This document shows, one piece after another, positions 23,701 to 34,920 of a DNA stretch of 64,000 nucleotides. This DNA is from Yponomeuta sedellus (Eukaryota; Arthropoda; Insecta; Lepidoptera; Yponomeutidae): assembly GCA_934045075.1 (NCBI GenBank), contig OW203724.1:25743528-25807527 (forward strand). Reading direction: 5' to 3'. The notes under the pieces were generated by a model. The model had not been told where the DNA came from, searched no databases, and worked only from the letters and a program-made list of their open reading frames with translations. The translations under genes were made by a program, and so were the position numbers. The number at the start of each line of letters is the position of its first letter. The stretch's first letter is position 1.

Positions 23701-26700
23701 TAGCTGGCTGGGGCGACCTCGCAGCCCTGCGAATTATGTGGTGTGGAAACTAGAGGACAAAAAAAAACGTGAACGGTCGCGTAATGATCCGCAGGTAGGC
23801 GCGCGGACTACGACGCGGCGCTGCGGCGGCTGGCGGTGGCGCCGGCCGACTCGTTCTACGGGATGTCGAACGTGGCGGGCGGCGCGCTCGAGCAGGACCC
23901 GCCGATGTTCGCGTGCCGCTTCGCCGAGAGCGCCGGCTGGGAGCACTGGCTCGCGCTCGCCAACGAGGACGGCCGCGTCGCGCTGCAGGTCAGACAGACC
24001 CTACCGTCTAACCGGCGTTTTGAAGTTTAAAGTACTCAATGACTGCCTTTGTCGGTTGTTGGTGGCTTGGCTACTAAAGCTGAGGTTGAGGGTTCGATTT
24101 GTACAAATGACCTCAGTCTGGATGTATTTCCATCTTTCTTATAGTCACGCCTGTTTGCCATGGCACAAAGTACACTAGTTTGGGTATCCTCTTTTTTTAT
24201 TGTCCATACCACAAATCACACTTCATCACACTAATATAAAAATGGCGAAAGTCTGTGAGTGTGTATGTTTGTTACTTCTTCACGTCTAAACGGATGGAGC
24301 GATTTTGATAAAATTTGGTATGGAGTTAGCTGACACCCTGGATTAACACATAGGCTATGTTTTACTGCAGGAAAATGTGTGCACTGCGGGGCACGGCTAG
24401 TAAAAAATAAGAAGTTGCCTTATTTTTTATTTGTTTTTGTATTTACTCGTATTATTATGTGTAGTAGCTACCTATTATGCTTCCATAAAGTCTCTCCCTC
24501 CCTCCACAGGTAGGATAGATAGCAGTCAGTCAGTGTTAGTGTCTTAATAAGGTCCTATTACTACAAATATGACGCCCTAAAAAAGAGGATTTTGGTATTC
24601 CTAGCGTATCGGTGGCAAAAACGGTGCATCGTGAAAAATAACTAACCAAAAGGAGACTTGCCACAAACTTATTGGAAATAATAAAAAAAATCTCAAAAAA
24701 TAATCAAAAGCAAAACTGAAAAAAAAAAAAAAAACAAAAAAAAATATTTTCAGAGATTGAAGTTGCGAAAAATTAGTTACATACTCTACCTAGATATAGA
24801 ATAACTTTCAGTAAATTAGAAATTAGAACAGTAAGCTTTTTGAATTAAGTAAATCTCAATTCATGTGAATATTCATGTTTCCTCACGATGTTTTACTGCA
24901 CTGTGAGCGAGTGGTATTACTTTGTTTTCTACATTGGCGAGCATAACTTCATAAATGTGAATATATAGTCTTTGGTATTGAACCGGTACCGGTCTCGGTA
25001 TTTAAACCCACGACATCCCAAATGAAAAGCCGGCGTTCTATACACTGCTAACACCGCTACATTTGTTTATTTTTACTTATTTTCATAACTTAAAATACGG
25101 TTTCTTGTACACTAATAGCGAATTAAAGTAAGCAGCAGTACAGTTTTTGTATTAATAGATTGTTAGTGTACAAGTAGCATGGTCAGTCATGCATGTTCAC
25201 CCTTCCTCGGTAAAAGAGATGAAGTGGTAAACACTGGTCTCTACCTACCTTTCCAGAAAACGCGTTGAGGGTGAGTTTATGTATGTATTGTGATTTCAGG
25301 ACACATCGGTGGTCCGCGCCAATGTCACGTTGGAGAGTTTCCAGTGTCACAACAACGCCGTGTTTGATCTGGCTTGGCGCCCCGGCCACATGAGCTTCGT
25401 CACTGTCTCAGGTCAGTGCATCAGCCCACATTCTGTCAGGTTTATCAAGCAATTTTTACCTACACTTTTACGTCATTAGTTTGCTACTTTATATCTCTGA
25501 TAATGAAAATAATCATTCTTTCTAGGGTTCCGTACCTCAAAAAGAAAAACCGAACCCATATATCATTTTGTTGTCCGGCTGTCAAAACCCTTATTTCAGA
25601 AACGCGTGGAGGTATTGAGTTGACGTTAAAATCGTATATTATTTAGGTCTGCAGTCCTCAAAATTTAAGTTCTAAGTTAACACAGAAAGAAGTTACGGCG
25701 GCGTTCATGCGGCAAAAAAATCGACATTGAAATGAATCATATAGGATACTTCTAGAATTATGAAGTTTAATAAGTAATATCTCAAACTTTAAATTTGAAA
25801 TAAAATCATGAAAAAAAATTGTTTTTGGAAAAGCTCGGAAACAACTGATAAACTCGATTCCTAAACTTATATATAATATGTAACTACCTACAAATTTGTA
25901 CGTAACTCTCGGTGCGCGAGTCCGACTCGCGTTTGGCCGGCTGTCGTTCAGTCAAAGCCCTCGAGAAGGTAGTTGTTTACTCGGTAATGCCGGCTATTTA
26001 CGGCGCCTCGCCGCGAAGGTCGGTCAAAAACGCTCCGAACGAGCTCGGACTTGTCAACGATCGGGCGACGGTGATCCGCAGGTGACCACACCGCGAGCCT
26101 GTGGGACGTAGAGTCGGGGACGCCGCGGCGCGCGGTCGTGTGCTGCAGCCACACGCGCTCCGTGAAGACGGTGGCCTTCCGCCGCGGCGGCCCGGACGTG
26201 TTCGCGACGGGCGCGCGCGACGGACACGTGCTGCTCTGGGACCTGCGCGCCGCGGCCGCCGCGCCCGCCGCGCGGCTCCACAAGCCCGACAACTGGCTCG
26301 ACGGCTGCCACGCCGGCGCCGCGCCGCGCACGCCCGGCGGCGCCGCCCGCCGCGCCCGCCAGGACGCGCCGCGCGCCGCCAGCGTCACCGGCCTCGTGTT
26401 CCGCGACGACCACACCCTGATCTCCTGCGGCGAGTGCGACGGCAACATCAAGGCGTGGGACCTCCGCAAGAACTACGGCGTGCACAGGCGGGAGCCGCTG
26501 CCGAAGCACTCGATCCCCTACTGCGGCAGCTCCACGCGGAACGGCTACACGAACCTGGTCGTCGACGAGGCGGGGCGGCGGCTGTACGCCAGCTGCATGG
26601 ACAACGTCATCTACTGCTTCAACGTGTCCACCTACCGCCCGACGCCGGAGCGGCGGTACATCGGCCACGAGAACGGCACCTTCTACATCAAGACGGGGCT

Positions 26701-27619
26701 GTCGGCCGACGGCCGGTACCTCGTGAGCGGCAGCAGCGACAACTACGCCTACGTGTGGAACGTGCGGCGCTCGCAGCCGGCGGCTCGCCTGGCGGGGCAC
26801 CGCGCCGAGGTCACGTGCGCGGCGTGGGGCCGCGCCGCCGCCGCCGAGCTCGTCACCTGCAGCGACGACGCGCGGCACAAGATCTGGCGCGTCGGCCGCG
26901 AGCCGCTCGAGGGGGAGCGGGAGCCGGAGCTCGAGGGCCGCGCGGAGCCGGCGCCGCACGCCGAGATCGCCAGCCTTCCTCGCCGGGGAGCGCCCGACGC
27001 CACGCCCGAGTCGCTCAAGCGCAAGCGGCACTCCACCCCCGACTCGCGCGACGCCAAGCGCGCCCGCGGCCGGAGCGACACCGAAAAGAAGAGCAAGCGC
27101 TGTCTCGCCGACATGCTGGGCGCGCGCCGCGACTCGGAGGACGGGGCGACCGCCAAGCGCCGCCGACCGGAGCCGCGTCCCGACGCGGCCGCCGCGCGCG
27201 CGTGCCTCTCTCCGAAACCGGGACCGTCGTTCGCATCCTCGATCGAATCGGAGCGGACGGCGGAGACGCCCGTCCCGACGTCTCCCGAAGGTGGCCGCAC
27301 GCCGGTGAGGGCGTCGCCCGACTCGCCGAAGGTGCGCATAATTACGATCGGAACCCCCACGAAGAATTTGCCGAACTTCGTTCTGAACGGTGAGGCGCCA
27401 CACCTGCGGCTCATGTCGCCGGTCAAGAAGAAGGAGAGACACACGCCGGACTGGCTGACGAGGCTCCGCGCCGCCCGCCCTGCGCTCGTGCCCGCGCCGC
27501 CCACCCCGCCCGCCCCGCCGGCGCCCGCGACTGAGACGCCCAAAGTTAGCCGCAACAAGGTCTGTTCCAAAACTACGACCCTGTTGAAATATTTCCACGT
27601 TGCCACTAAGACAAAATGA
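20791..27619 (+). CDS. DTL: Cdt2/DTL, WD40 substrate receptor of the CRL4 ubiquitin ligase
   Basis: Four exons: 20791-20833, 23795-23988, 25300-25411 and 26082-27619. The GT-AG borders and phases (1, 0, 1) all fit; 628 aa. The N-terminus MNVVQTFIDRQLGL is of the insect l(2)dtl type. A WD40 propeller covers about residues 50-410, including NAVFDLAW, the GSSTRNGY segment and SGSSDNYAYVWNV. Two WDLR motifs (169-172 and 242-245) are of the WDxR kind that bind DDB1. The C-terminal third has basic clusters (LKRKRH, AKRRRPE), many Ser/Thr-Pro sites and a terminal PIP-like box, TTTLLKYF, at 614-621. Cdt2 targets PCNA-bound Cdt1, p21/Dacapo and Set8 for ubiquitylation in S phase and after DNA damage. 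Human DTL is about 100 residues longer. The last exon is extremely GC-rich, which creates long spurious open frames on both strands. Intron 1 (2.96 kb) holds two LINE remnants. Confidence 0.96.
21365..21735 (+). repeat. LINE 3' fragment, family R4, in Cdt2 intron 1
   Basis: Encodes QFKDCVKHTLCQKDYCS, like the tail at 12145-12551, followed by the same kind of 3' UTR (CAGATCTAGATTTTGAAACT). It is non-coding debris. Confidence 0.6.
22591..23687 (-). pseudogene. 5'-truncated non-LTR retrotransposon (RT C-terminal half) in Cdt2 intron 1
   Basis: A 284-codon open stretch (22833-23687) encodes the part of a reverse transcriptase that follows the YADD motif: LDINVSKCFSVSFGRK, LGVIMDSKLLFDSHI, CAFVRSHLEYVSQVWNP and KKLESIQKKFFRF. 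The catalytic motifs are missing. The 3' end carries an (AAAAT)n-type tail at about 22591-22612 on the - strand. Classic 5' truncation with an open remaining frame suggests a fairly recent insertion, antisense to Cdt2. The clade is uncertain (CR1/Jockey group). Confidence 0.8.
24226..24412 (+). repeat. Widespread lepidopteran repeat R2, copy 1 (Cdt2 intron 2)
   Basis: Contains GCGAAAGTCTGTGAGTGTGT, CTTCTTCACGTCTAAACGG and GGAGTTAGCTGACACCCTGG. A near-identical copy is at 62247-62432. From memory this core resembles the Lep1-like Helitron-associated repeats; the class assignment is tentative. Confidence 0.7.
24960..25065 (-). repeat. Possible tRNA-derived SINE fragment
   Basis: On the - strand TAGCGGTGTTAGCAGTG is followed 36 bases later by GGGTTTAAATACC, spacing and wording like degenerate A and B boxes. 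It does not fold as an intact tRNA. It lies in Cdt2 intron 2. Confidence 0.4.
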
Positions 27620-27968
27620 CATTTTGCCAGTGAAGTTTATAATCTCGAAGACTGTTTTATATGTAAAAATAATAATAAGTTAAAATTTTTTGAAGTGCCA
27701 ACACAATACTTACACCAGTGATAGTAAAAACCTAGATTAGAAACAGACCCCATGGTCATTGCTACCGAGAGTTTCCAATTGTGTCAAGTAAAAGGCGACA
27801 AATCGCAAAGTTGATGGTGGGGTGTCATGTTCCATGTCCCGTGTGTCAATGTCTTAACCCAGCGAACTTCAGTGAAGGCATGGACCTTAGCTCGATACCT
27901 GCTCCAAAGACCTCTCAGTGACCTTTCTAGACAATGTTGAAAAGAGTAATAGATACTTTTATTATTCT

Positions 27969-28138
27969 GGGCCGGTTTCTGAATTGAGCATGTCACTAAG
28001 TAAATACTTATAATTATAAATAAATATATTTTACAGACTATAAGTAACGTTCTGTCACACTCTTGACTAAGAAATTAAAAGAGTCAGCGCTACAGTTAAG
28101 TATTTATATAGCGAAATTCTCAATTCAGAAACTGACCC
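27969..28138. mobile_element. MITE downstream of Cdt2, 170 bp
   Basis: The left end GGGCCGGTTTCTGAATTGAG matches the reverse complement of the right end, GGGTCAGTTTCTGAATTGAG. It contains the first AATAAA after the Cdt2 stop (28019-28024). No clear target duplication. Confidence 0.65.
28019..28024 (+). terminator. Candidate Cdt2 poly(A) signal
   Basis: First AATAAA after the stop, 400 bases downstream, and inside a MITE. A genuine site could instead be a variant hexamer closer in, for example the AATAATAATAAG run near 27669. Confidence 0.35.
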
Positions 28139-28149
28139 TATGTATCTTA

Positions 28150-28339
28150 GCCCCTGTTTCACAATCTGCAAATAAAGTTCCAGATAAGCTATTCGCAACC
28201 AGGGCTGCAGTTTGTTCTAAATTTAAATATTTTTTCCTATATTGCGTGTGTCCGTTAATGGCTTCAAATTTAGAACAAACGCAGCCCTGGTTGCGGATAC
28301 CCTATCCCGAACTTTATCTGCAGATTGTGAAACAGGCCC
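28150..28339. mobile_element. Harbinger-like MITE, 190 bp, TTA target duplication
   Basis: Arms of about 80 bp (CTGTTTCACAATCTGCA..., GCAACCAGGGCTGC...) are inverted around a short centre. TTA flanks both ends (28147-28149 and 28340-28342), the 3-base TWA duplication typical of PIF/Harbinger elements. No coding capacity; an open frame at 28063-28440 merely crosses it. Confidence 0.75.
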
Positions 28340-28750
28340 TTAGTGTTCTAAATAAATTGATACTTGGAATCACACAAGTATGGCACTTTTTAATAATTAT
28401 TATGATCGAGTTCGCCGCTAAAGCAGGGCTGAAGATCTAGAGCGCCAGATACCTTCACATTACTGCGGTTGCGGAACGAGTTAAGCGATAAAGCGGCCCA
28501 CCACCGCTCTGCAATGTCGCGCAACATCTTAATTGCTTGGTGTTAAAATGCCACCATCTCTGCTACCATCAATAAAGTAAATTGTCTTACGTATTATATA
28601 ACATATATGGGAATTCGATTAAACTTTAAGGCTCTTACTAATAAACACAGTATAAGCCTGGTTTAGTAACACAGTGTTTTGTTTACGTCATTTGAATGTA
28701 ATTTTCAGTTGGAAGAAAAGAGACATAACACTGCAATAGTTATACAATAG

Positions 28751-29294
28751 AGGAGGTTAGGAACAAAAGGTGACATTTACGTATTCGGCATAACGCGTTT
28801 TTTTTTTGCTATCCGACTCAAAACCCTGAATTCTATCATTATATGCAATGATCAACTTCAAAAGGCGACTAGTTTCGTAGAAAAATCAATCTCAATAGCT
28901 GCTTCCGGTACAAAAAGTCACATTTTTATTTAACCACACAGCAGTGATCAAGATTTCATTATCAGAAAGTGACATTTTCCTACTAAATACATCCGACATT
29001 GATAAAGTCTACATTTTCGAAAGGTGACATTTTACAAGTCTATTGAATCAAATGGTAACATTTACTTACTAAAATGATCAAAAGGTGTCATTTCATAAAT
29101 TCTTTATTAAATATTGGCTTTATTTTAACGTCTAAATAAATACTTTTAAATACCTAAAAGTGTAGCTATTAACCGACACATATATATGTATAATAAAATT
29201 ACAAAATAATTGCATAGATCAAAATGAATATTTATTTTCTCGATTTACTCAGAAACATGAATGTGTAAATGACACCTTTTGTTCCTAACCTCCT
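28751..29294. mobile_element. Non-autonomous element with internal AAAGGTGACATTT motif series, 544 bp
   Basis: Terminal inverted repeats start AGGAGGTTAGGAACAAAAGG. Inside, variants of AAAGGTGACATTT occur at least five more times (about 28915, 28964, 29018, 29048, 29081). Repeated subterminal motifs of this kind are usually transposase-binding sites. No clear target duplication. Confidence 0.7.
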
Positions 29295-29299
29295 ATACT

Positions 29300-30314
29300 T
29301 ACACCAAGTTTATAGTGTAATGGCAACCAGTCATGTAGTCTGTGCAACCAGCCGACGCAGACTATTTCTGTCATGCGCGTGACTCCGATGACCATTGACT
29401 CTGTCAGGTGTCAATCTATATTTTAATGAACTGTAAAATAAATTAACTTCGAGGAACACACAGCTTTGGCCCTAACTTGGCTGTCCCCTTGAGATAGTGA
29501 TAATTTATACTTAGTTTTAAGTAGACTTAAGATACTGACCATAATAAGCCTGATTATTTTTTAAGAAGTTTAAATCTGTCATAGCTTCTTTTTTTAGATT
29601 GTCTTTGTATATTATTATATTAGCGGCTTTATAAAAACCTAAAACACTGCACAGGCAGTCTATTCAATCTGTGACTAAGCCTTTTCCTTGTAAAATCTCC
29701 ACCACATAAAATTTTATCGGCGTTTAGTTAATGAAGTGTTTTTTATAAATAAGACCGTAGAACGTATAGGCAATTAATTTACTATAGTGACATCTAAATT
29801 ATTAGTGTGTAGTGCATAGGTGTGAGTCTGTAACCAAGGATCTAATTAATGATCCTAATATGTAACGCATGATTAATCGTATTTTATGCGAGTAGCTGAT
29901 TTTATTGTGATCTTAGAATTAACAATAAATTACATTTAAATTGTTTGTTCGTGTTTGAGTATGACGGGTCGGCGTCACAATATCGAGGCGAGCAATAAAA
30001 CAACAATGTGAAATGTGCCATTGTTCACTCTTTATTACGCTTGTTAATTCATGTAAAAACATAATATATTGTAAATGATCACCGCTGATCGTTGCACGCT
30101 CACGCGAAGCAAGTTTCATAATGAAAAAAAAAAACATTGCCGCGACGCAGCGGGGGATGTCGTCGCCTATTTTCAACATGGTTACCTCTAAAATGCGCAA
30201 CAGCCGAAAAAGGTTACCATTTGTAGAAGAGACCTTTTTTAAAATTCCCGGTTTCACATTGTGACGATTTAAAAAGTTCATTCTTCTATCTAATGAAAAC
30301 ATTGCAGTGTTTTA
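29300..30314. other. Stretch without recognisable gene
   Basis: AT-rich. The - strand open frame at 29919-30302 has no family features and no splice support. Confidence 0.5.
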
Positions 30315-30731
30315 AGGTGGGTCTACGCTAGACGAACCGAGCACGAGCGGAGCCATTCAGGTTTCGTCGTTCACGGTGTCAAGTGTGGACGTACAACGAA
30401 CCTACAACGAACACTGTCCTCGAACGCAGTTTTCCGCAGTGTGCTCGCGGCTCTTGGCGAATATGGACGATATTAATAATATTGCAGCAGCCGCTGCTGT
30501 TGTTCCATGATGTTCGATTCGAGCGAACGACGTCTGTCACTAAACACGTCCACGAGCGCACTGCGAGCGCGAAGCAAAACCCTTTGTGTTCGTCAAAAAA
30601 CCGACAACAGGCGGAACGCAGCCGAGCACGAACGAAATGCTCGCAGCGCGCTCGTTCGAGGCTTGTAGGTCGGTCCACACTATACGAATTGTGTTCGGCT
30701 CGTGCTCGGTTCGTCTAGCGTAGACCCACCT
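30315..30731. mobile_element. Harbinger-like MITE, 417 bp, TTA target duplication
   Basis: 34-bp terminal inverted repeats start AGGTGGGTCTACGCTAGACG, flanked by TTA at 30312-30314 and 30732-30734. GC-rich interior with repeated CGAAC motifs. The open frames on both strands through it are artefacts of the symmetry. Confidence 0.8.
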
Positions 30732-31189
30732 TTACAAAATCAGTTGTAAAGATTCGTAAGAAAACCCGTCAATGAATGGTAAATGTTAGCCAGACGCTGC
30801 GAAGATTTATTGCGCTGATAGAAACCGTGACATTTCGAAAAATAGAAATCTGGAGAAAGTTACACATTTTTGAAATAACCTTGTATTTAAAAAATGACGA
30901 CATTGGGTTAGAAGGCTTTCGCCCGAGCCAAAAGCTACTGATTTTAGAAATCATTCCAAACTCTTTGATGACGTCCATTCATGAAGTGTGTCCAAAATAA
31001 GGAGGGTTTATAAATAAAACCTCAAGGGAACGGAAATGTGTCATTGACTCGGATTAAAAAAAACATGTTTAAGCTCTACTATGATTTGTGAAAGTTTCAG
31101 ACAGGAGTTTGCTCCGAGAATTTTCATAAAAATTTACAGTGCCATATAAATAGAACTTTTTGTGTTTTTGTCAAACAAAATAAATTAAA

Positions 31190-31600
31190 AACCGGCCATG
31201 AGCGTGTCAGGCCACGCGCAGTATAGGGGTCCATACTAGGCGTCCGTAGTAACTAACAACTTCATCGAAGTATTTTTTAATAGAGTATGTACGAAGTTTT
31301 CCTTATTACGTTGGTCACGTATTAATGTTCGTTAACGGTCTTTAACTTGTAAAGCCTACATAGCCGTGATAGTTTTCCTTTTTCTTACTTTGTGCTACTG
31401 CCAACTACAATCAACCGGGATATGGAGGACGGGGTTCACGCCTCACTCAAATGTGCTTCAAAGCTTAATATTTCCAGATCCCATAGTGGGCAAAATGGTT
31501 TTTATATCTTTGCAATGTTGTTAAACGACCAATCCAACGATGTAATAGGAGAAAAAAAATACATCCGTAATTTAAGTGTAGGTATCAGTTCTCAGGAGCG
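31190..31600 (+). repeat. Interspersed repeat family R5, copy 1
   Basis: Shares GGCCACGCGCAGTRTAGGG, TTAACTTGTRAAGCC, GTGATAGTTTT and TTAAACGACCAATCCAA, in order, with 37040-37470. Two diverged copies of one roughly 420-bp unit of unknown class. Confidence 0.65.
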
Positions 31601-34190
31601 AATCACTTCACGTAATGAATGGTAGTCTGTTTTCACTGGTGTGCATTGGGAAGCTACTTATTAGATAGCCCCATATGGTTGCTTGGGGCAATGGATGTCT
31701 AGAATGATTGCCAGAATACGAGGCTTTTGGCTGGTGAAGTTTTTCACCCAGTACAGGGAAAACACGAGCTTAAAAACTGGGAATTAATAACAATGAAAAT
31801 GTCAGTAACGAGACTACAAGAATAAAAATAACACAAAAGTGACATCAACAGAAGAGCCTGGCCACCGGCCCCCCGGCTCACAATTTGTTATACCTACTAC
31901 ATCTAAGTCCGCGTTTACGCTACTTACTTATCGCTATGTACATACGATCTTTATTTAAGCAATTTAAAAAAGTCTTAGTACTTTTTATCATATAAATTTG
32001 AAAATTTGTTAAATGTCTCTATACTTAAATTCACTGCACCCACTCACACCACTTTTTATTGGAGTTTTTTTCGTTTCCATTCGCCTTATTATACTTATGT
32101 ATTGCGTTAAACAATAGTTTAGCCCTGCTAAAGAAACTACTAACATACAAAGAACAACTAGGTACACCCGATGTGGCTTGCTTGTACACGCGCGGGCTGC
32201 GACTCTGCGAGGCGCGCCTCTTACACTGCTCAGACGCCCTTATTATGCGCTCCAAATTCTGTAGGAATCCTGACGTCTACATGAAATTTGACAGATAGAC
32301 GCTAGGAATTCTTTACGATTTGGTGCACCTAGGGTAGGCGAAGTTAAGCCAAGGAATTCTTATTCACTTATTGTGTGAGCTGAGCCAAGTGTAACTGGCA
32401 GTAGTGACTGGCACATGAGCCTGCTTCGATCCTGCATGCCCTAAAGCGTGCTAACCCACGCGAACTGATTTAGAATCGAAGCGCACAAGTTAACACGGTT
32501 AGGACATCACTAATTACAAAAATCTCAATAGATGAATGTAGGTGCGGGCAGGGTCGCGACCTCGTCTGCTTCAATACAATTGACAGACAATTCACCATAT
32601 ACAAGCTACACAGAAATCATCTCCAAAGCTTTGATAGTTTGTGTTAAAATGAATGTCATAAAACTTGCTAAACGTCTGCAGGGAAGCTACGGGCAAAGCG
32701 AAATTAGATTTATAGTTCAGCGCGTGAGACAGAACGGACCACGTATTTGTGCGTATAAAATTCTTATCTTATCAAATTTAAAAAAGGGAGTAGTGTTACA
32801 TTGTAGGGAAAACTTCCATTTTAACACAAAAAAATCATTAATTCAGTCACAATTCGAGATCAAAAAAAGAGGTGGTTCACCTCATATGTAAAAACCACAG
32901 ATATCAAGGGAATAGATTAGCAATTTTTCAAGAAAAAAATGCGAAAGGAAGCGCATTGCGCTATCTTCCAGACTTTTTTCGAGCAAACTTGAAAAATCCT
33001 TTTTACACGCTGAACTCTTAGCTGTTTTAAAGCCGAGTGAGTTTCGTTGTATAAATTCAATAACTTTGGTTCTGACATGACACATCGAGCGGCTAGTGAA
33101 GTCAGAACAAGAGTTGTTAACTATCCACAACAAATCAGCCAACTAAAATGTAGCCCTGTATATCTGGGATAGAAACAAACATTTTAAGTAGATGCAATAG
33201 CCCTGGCTATGGCGATACAGCTTAGATAATTTTAAACATTTGTTTCTAAACTAGACAAATAAGATACATCAGTCCGTAACAGTGTACCTGTGTAGTGATA
33301 CGTATCACAATAGTCTGGCTTGTTGTAACGTGATGTTGCTGCTTCAACGGCCCTCAATTTTTATATAATACAAAGTTAAGTTGACAACAACAAATTAATA
33401 CTCGTGACAACACGCTCAGATAAGCTAAAGCTACTGGCTCCCATAAAAAGAGAACTTTATTGTAAGCTGTCAATTAAGCGTGTTGCAATATGTTGTGGTA
33501 GAACTTACTGGTTGATCTAACTACATTGCTACATCGACACCATCCAAACTGGTGGCAACAAATTAAGATAATTTAAGTATATAAAGTCTTTTGAGTGTTT
33601 GTACTTTCACGACTCCGTCGTTAACAATCAGTGGTGAATCCAGGCAGAGGCCTGGCCCCGTCACAAAATGCATAAAAATACAATAATAAGTGTGACTTTA
33701 GGCTTAGATCACGAACATTTTGAATGTTTTACGGCCAAGCGCTATTTCTTTCCTGTATTCACCCTGGCTAACAATTCACAAATAATAAAATATAGTAGTT
33801 TTTAACGTTAACCTTGACTATGCAACGTAGTTTTAACACTTAAAATTTTATTTAATACATGATATTTCTAAGGAAAAATTCATACAGGATTTTGCCAAAA
33901 TTAATTGGGTGTTACTTTAGTAAGGTTTGAAACTGTACATTCCAATAGGGCCGTTCAGTGGCATCACACAATTCGCGCATAGGAGAACGCGACGTAACAA
34001 ATTACTTTATGTACAATCGGTAATATTTCGTCATTAAAATTTTTTCGCCATCGATGGCACAATAGCTTAAATTTATATTTATATAAGTCCAATCCGAAGT
34101 CACAACGTTTTGCTTATCAGAATAAACGGTGATGAGATCTCTCAAATATTACCTCCGTTAAAGGATAATTAGGCATCACTCCGTACGTCG
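31600..34190. other. Stretch without recognisable gene
   Basis: No open frame here has splice sites, family motifs or unusual composition. The opposed frames at 32532-32891 and 32882-33142 look like chance or old repeat sequence. Confidence 0.5.
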
Positions 34191-34265
34191 ACTCGCGGGC
34201 GCGAGTGCGTATGAGCGGCGAGCCTGCGCCCGCGAGCTTCTGTCAATAACGAGCCCGCACTGCGA

Positions 34266-34610
34266 GTGAGCGGCGAGACTGCGCCCGCAACTGCGCGTGT
34301 GAGCGGCGAGACAACGCGTGTGAGCGGCGAGACTACGCGTGTGAGCGGCGAGTCTACGCCCGCACCTGCGCGTGTGTGCGGTGAGTCTACGCCCGCAACT
34401 GCGCGTGTGAGCGGCGAGTCTACGCCCGCAACTGCGCGTGTGAGCGGCGAGTCTACGCCCGCAACTGCGCGTGTGAGCGGCGAGTCTACGCCCACAACTG
34501 CGCGTGTGAGCGGCGAGTCTACGCCCGCAACTGCGCGTGTGAGCGGCGAGTCTACGCCCGCAACTACGCGTGTGAGCGGCGAGTCTGCACCCAAAGTGAG
34601 CGGCGACTCA
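34266..34610. repeat. GC-rich minisatellite, 33-bp unit
   Basis: About 12 units. Most are 33 bp (GTGAGCGGCGAGTCTACGCC plus 13 bases), two are 21-bp deletion variants, and the last units are shorter. Because all lengths are multiples of three, both strands stay open: + reads [11 protein letters not shown] repeats, - reads [11 protein letters not shown] repeats. It begins about 310 bases beyond the stop of the - strand gene at 34921 and is likely 3' flanking or 3' UTR sequence. Confidence 0.9.
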
Positions 34611-34693
34611 GCGGCCGCTCGAGGCGCTCCGGCGCTGCGTCACGCGGGGCGGCCGGCGTCGGCGCGTGGCCCTGGAACGACGAGCACCAACAA

Positions 34694-34699
34694 TTTATT
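34694..34699 (-). terminator. Candidate poly(A) signal of the 217-aa gene
   Basis: AATAAA on the - strand, about 220 bases beyond the proposed stop at 34921. If used, the minisatellite lies just outside the transcript. Confidence 0.4.
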
Positions 34700-34920
34700 G
34701 CTAAGTTCGTACCTTTTCGGCAACGCAACATGTGTCAGTTACGGCGTCTCGACTTCTAGTGCATTTTTTTTTACAAAATAGACCGGCCACAAAGATTGGA
34801 CTAAAGAGCCACAGCGGTCGATCGCCAGAAATGGAAATCTCATCCTAGACCTCGCTAGCCTGGTGCTTCCAAAGAACGAAGAAAGATATGATCGTTACCG
34901 GCGCGTCAGGGCGGGCGGCA

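Noticed and set aside
26054..27622. 522-codon open frame antisense to the last Cdt2 exon, and a 430-codon + strand frame in another phase
   Set aside because: Shadows of extreme GC bias. Only the Cdt2 frame matches WD40/Cdt2 motifs and joins its exons in phase.
29919..30302. 127-codon - strand frame
   Set aside because: No recognised motif, poor codon pattern, no splice or promoter support.
30379..30718. Opposed open frames of 99 and 111 codons
   Set aside because: They lie inside the 417-bp MITE with inverted ends; no protein features.
34266..34781. 171-aa '[11 protein letters not shown]' repeat protein on + and 141-aa repeat protein on -
   Set aside because: Open frames forced by a minisatellite with unit lengths divisible by three; no start context, splice sites or unique domain. 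Recorded as a repeat.
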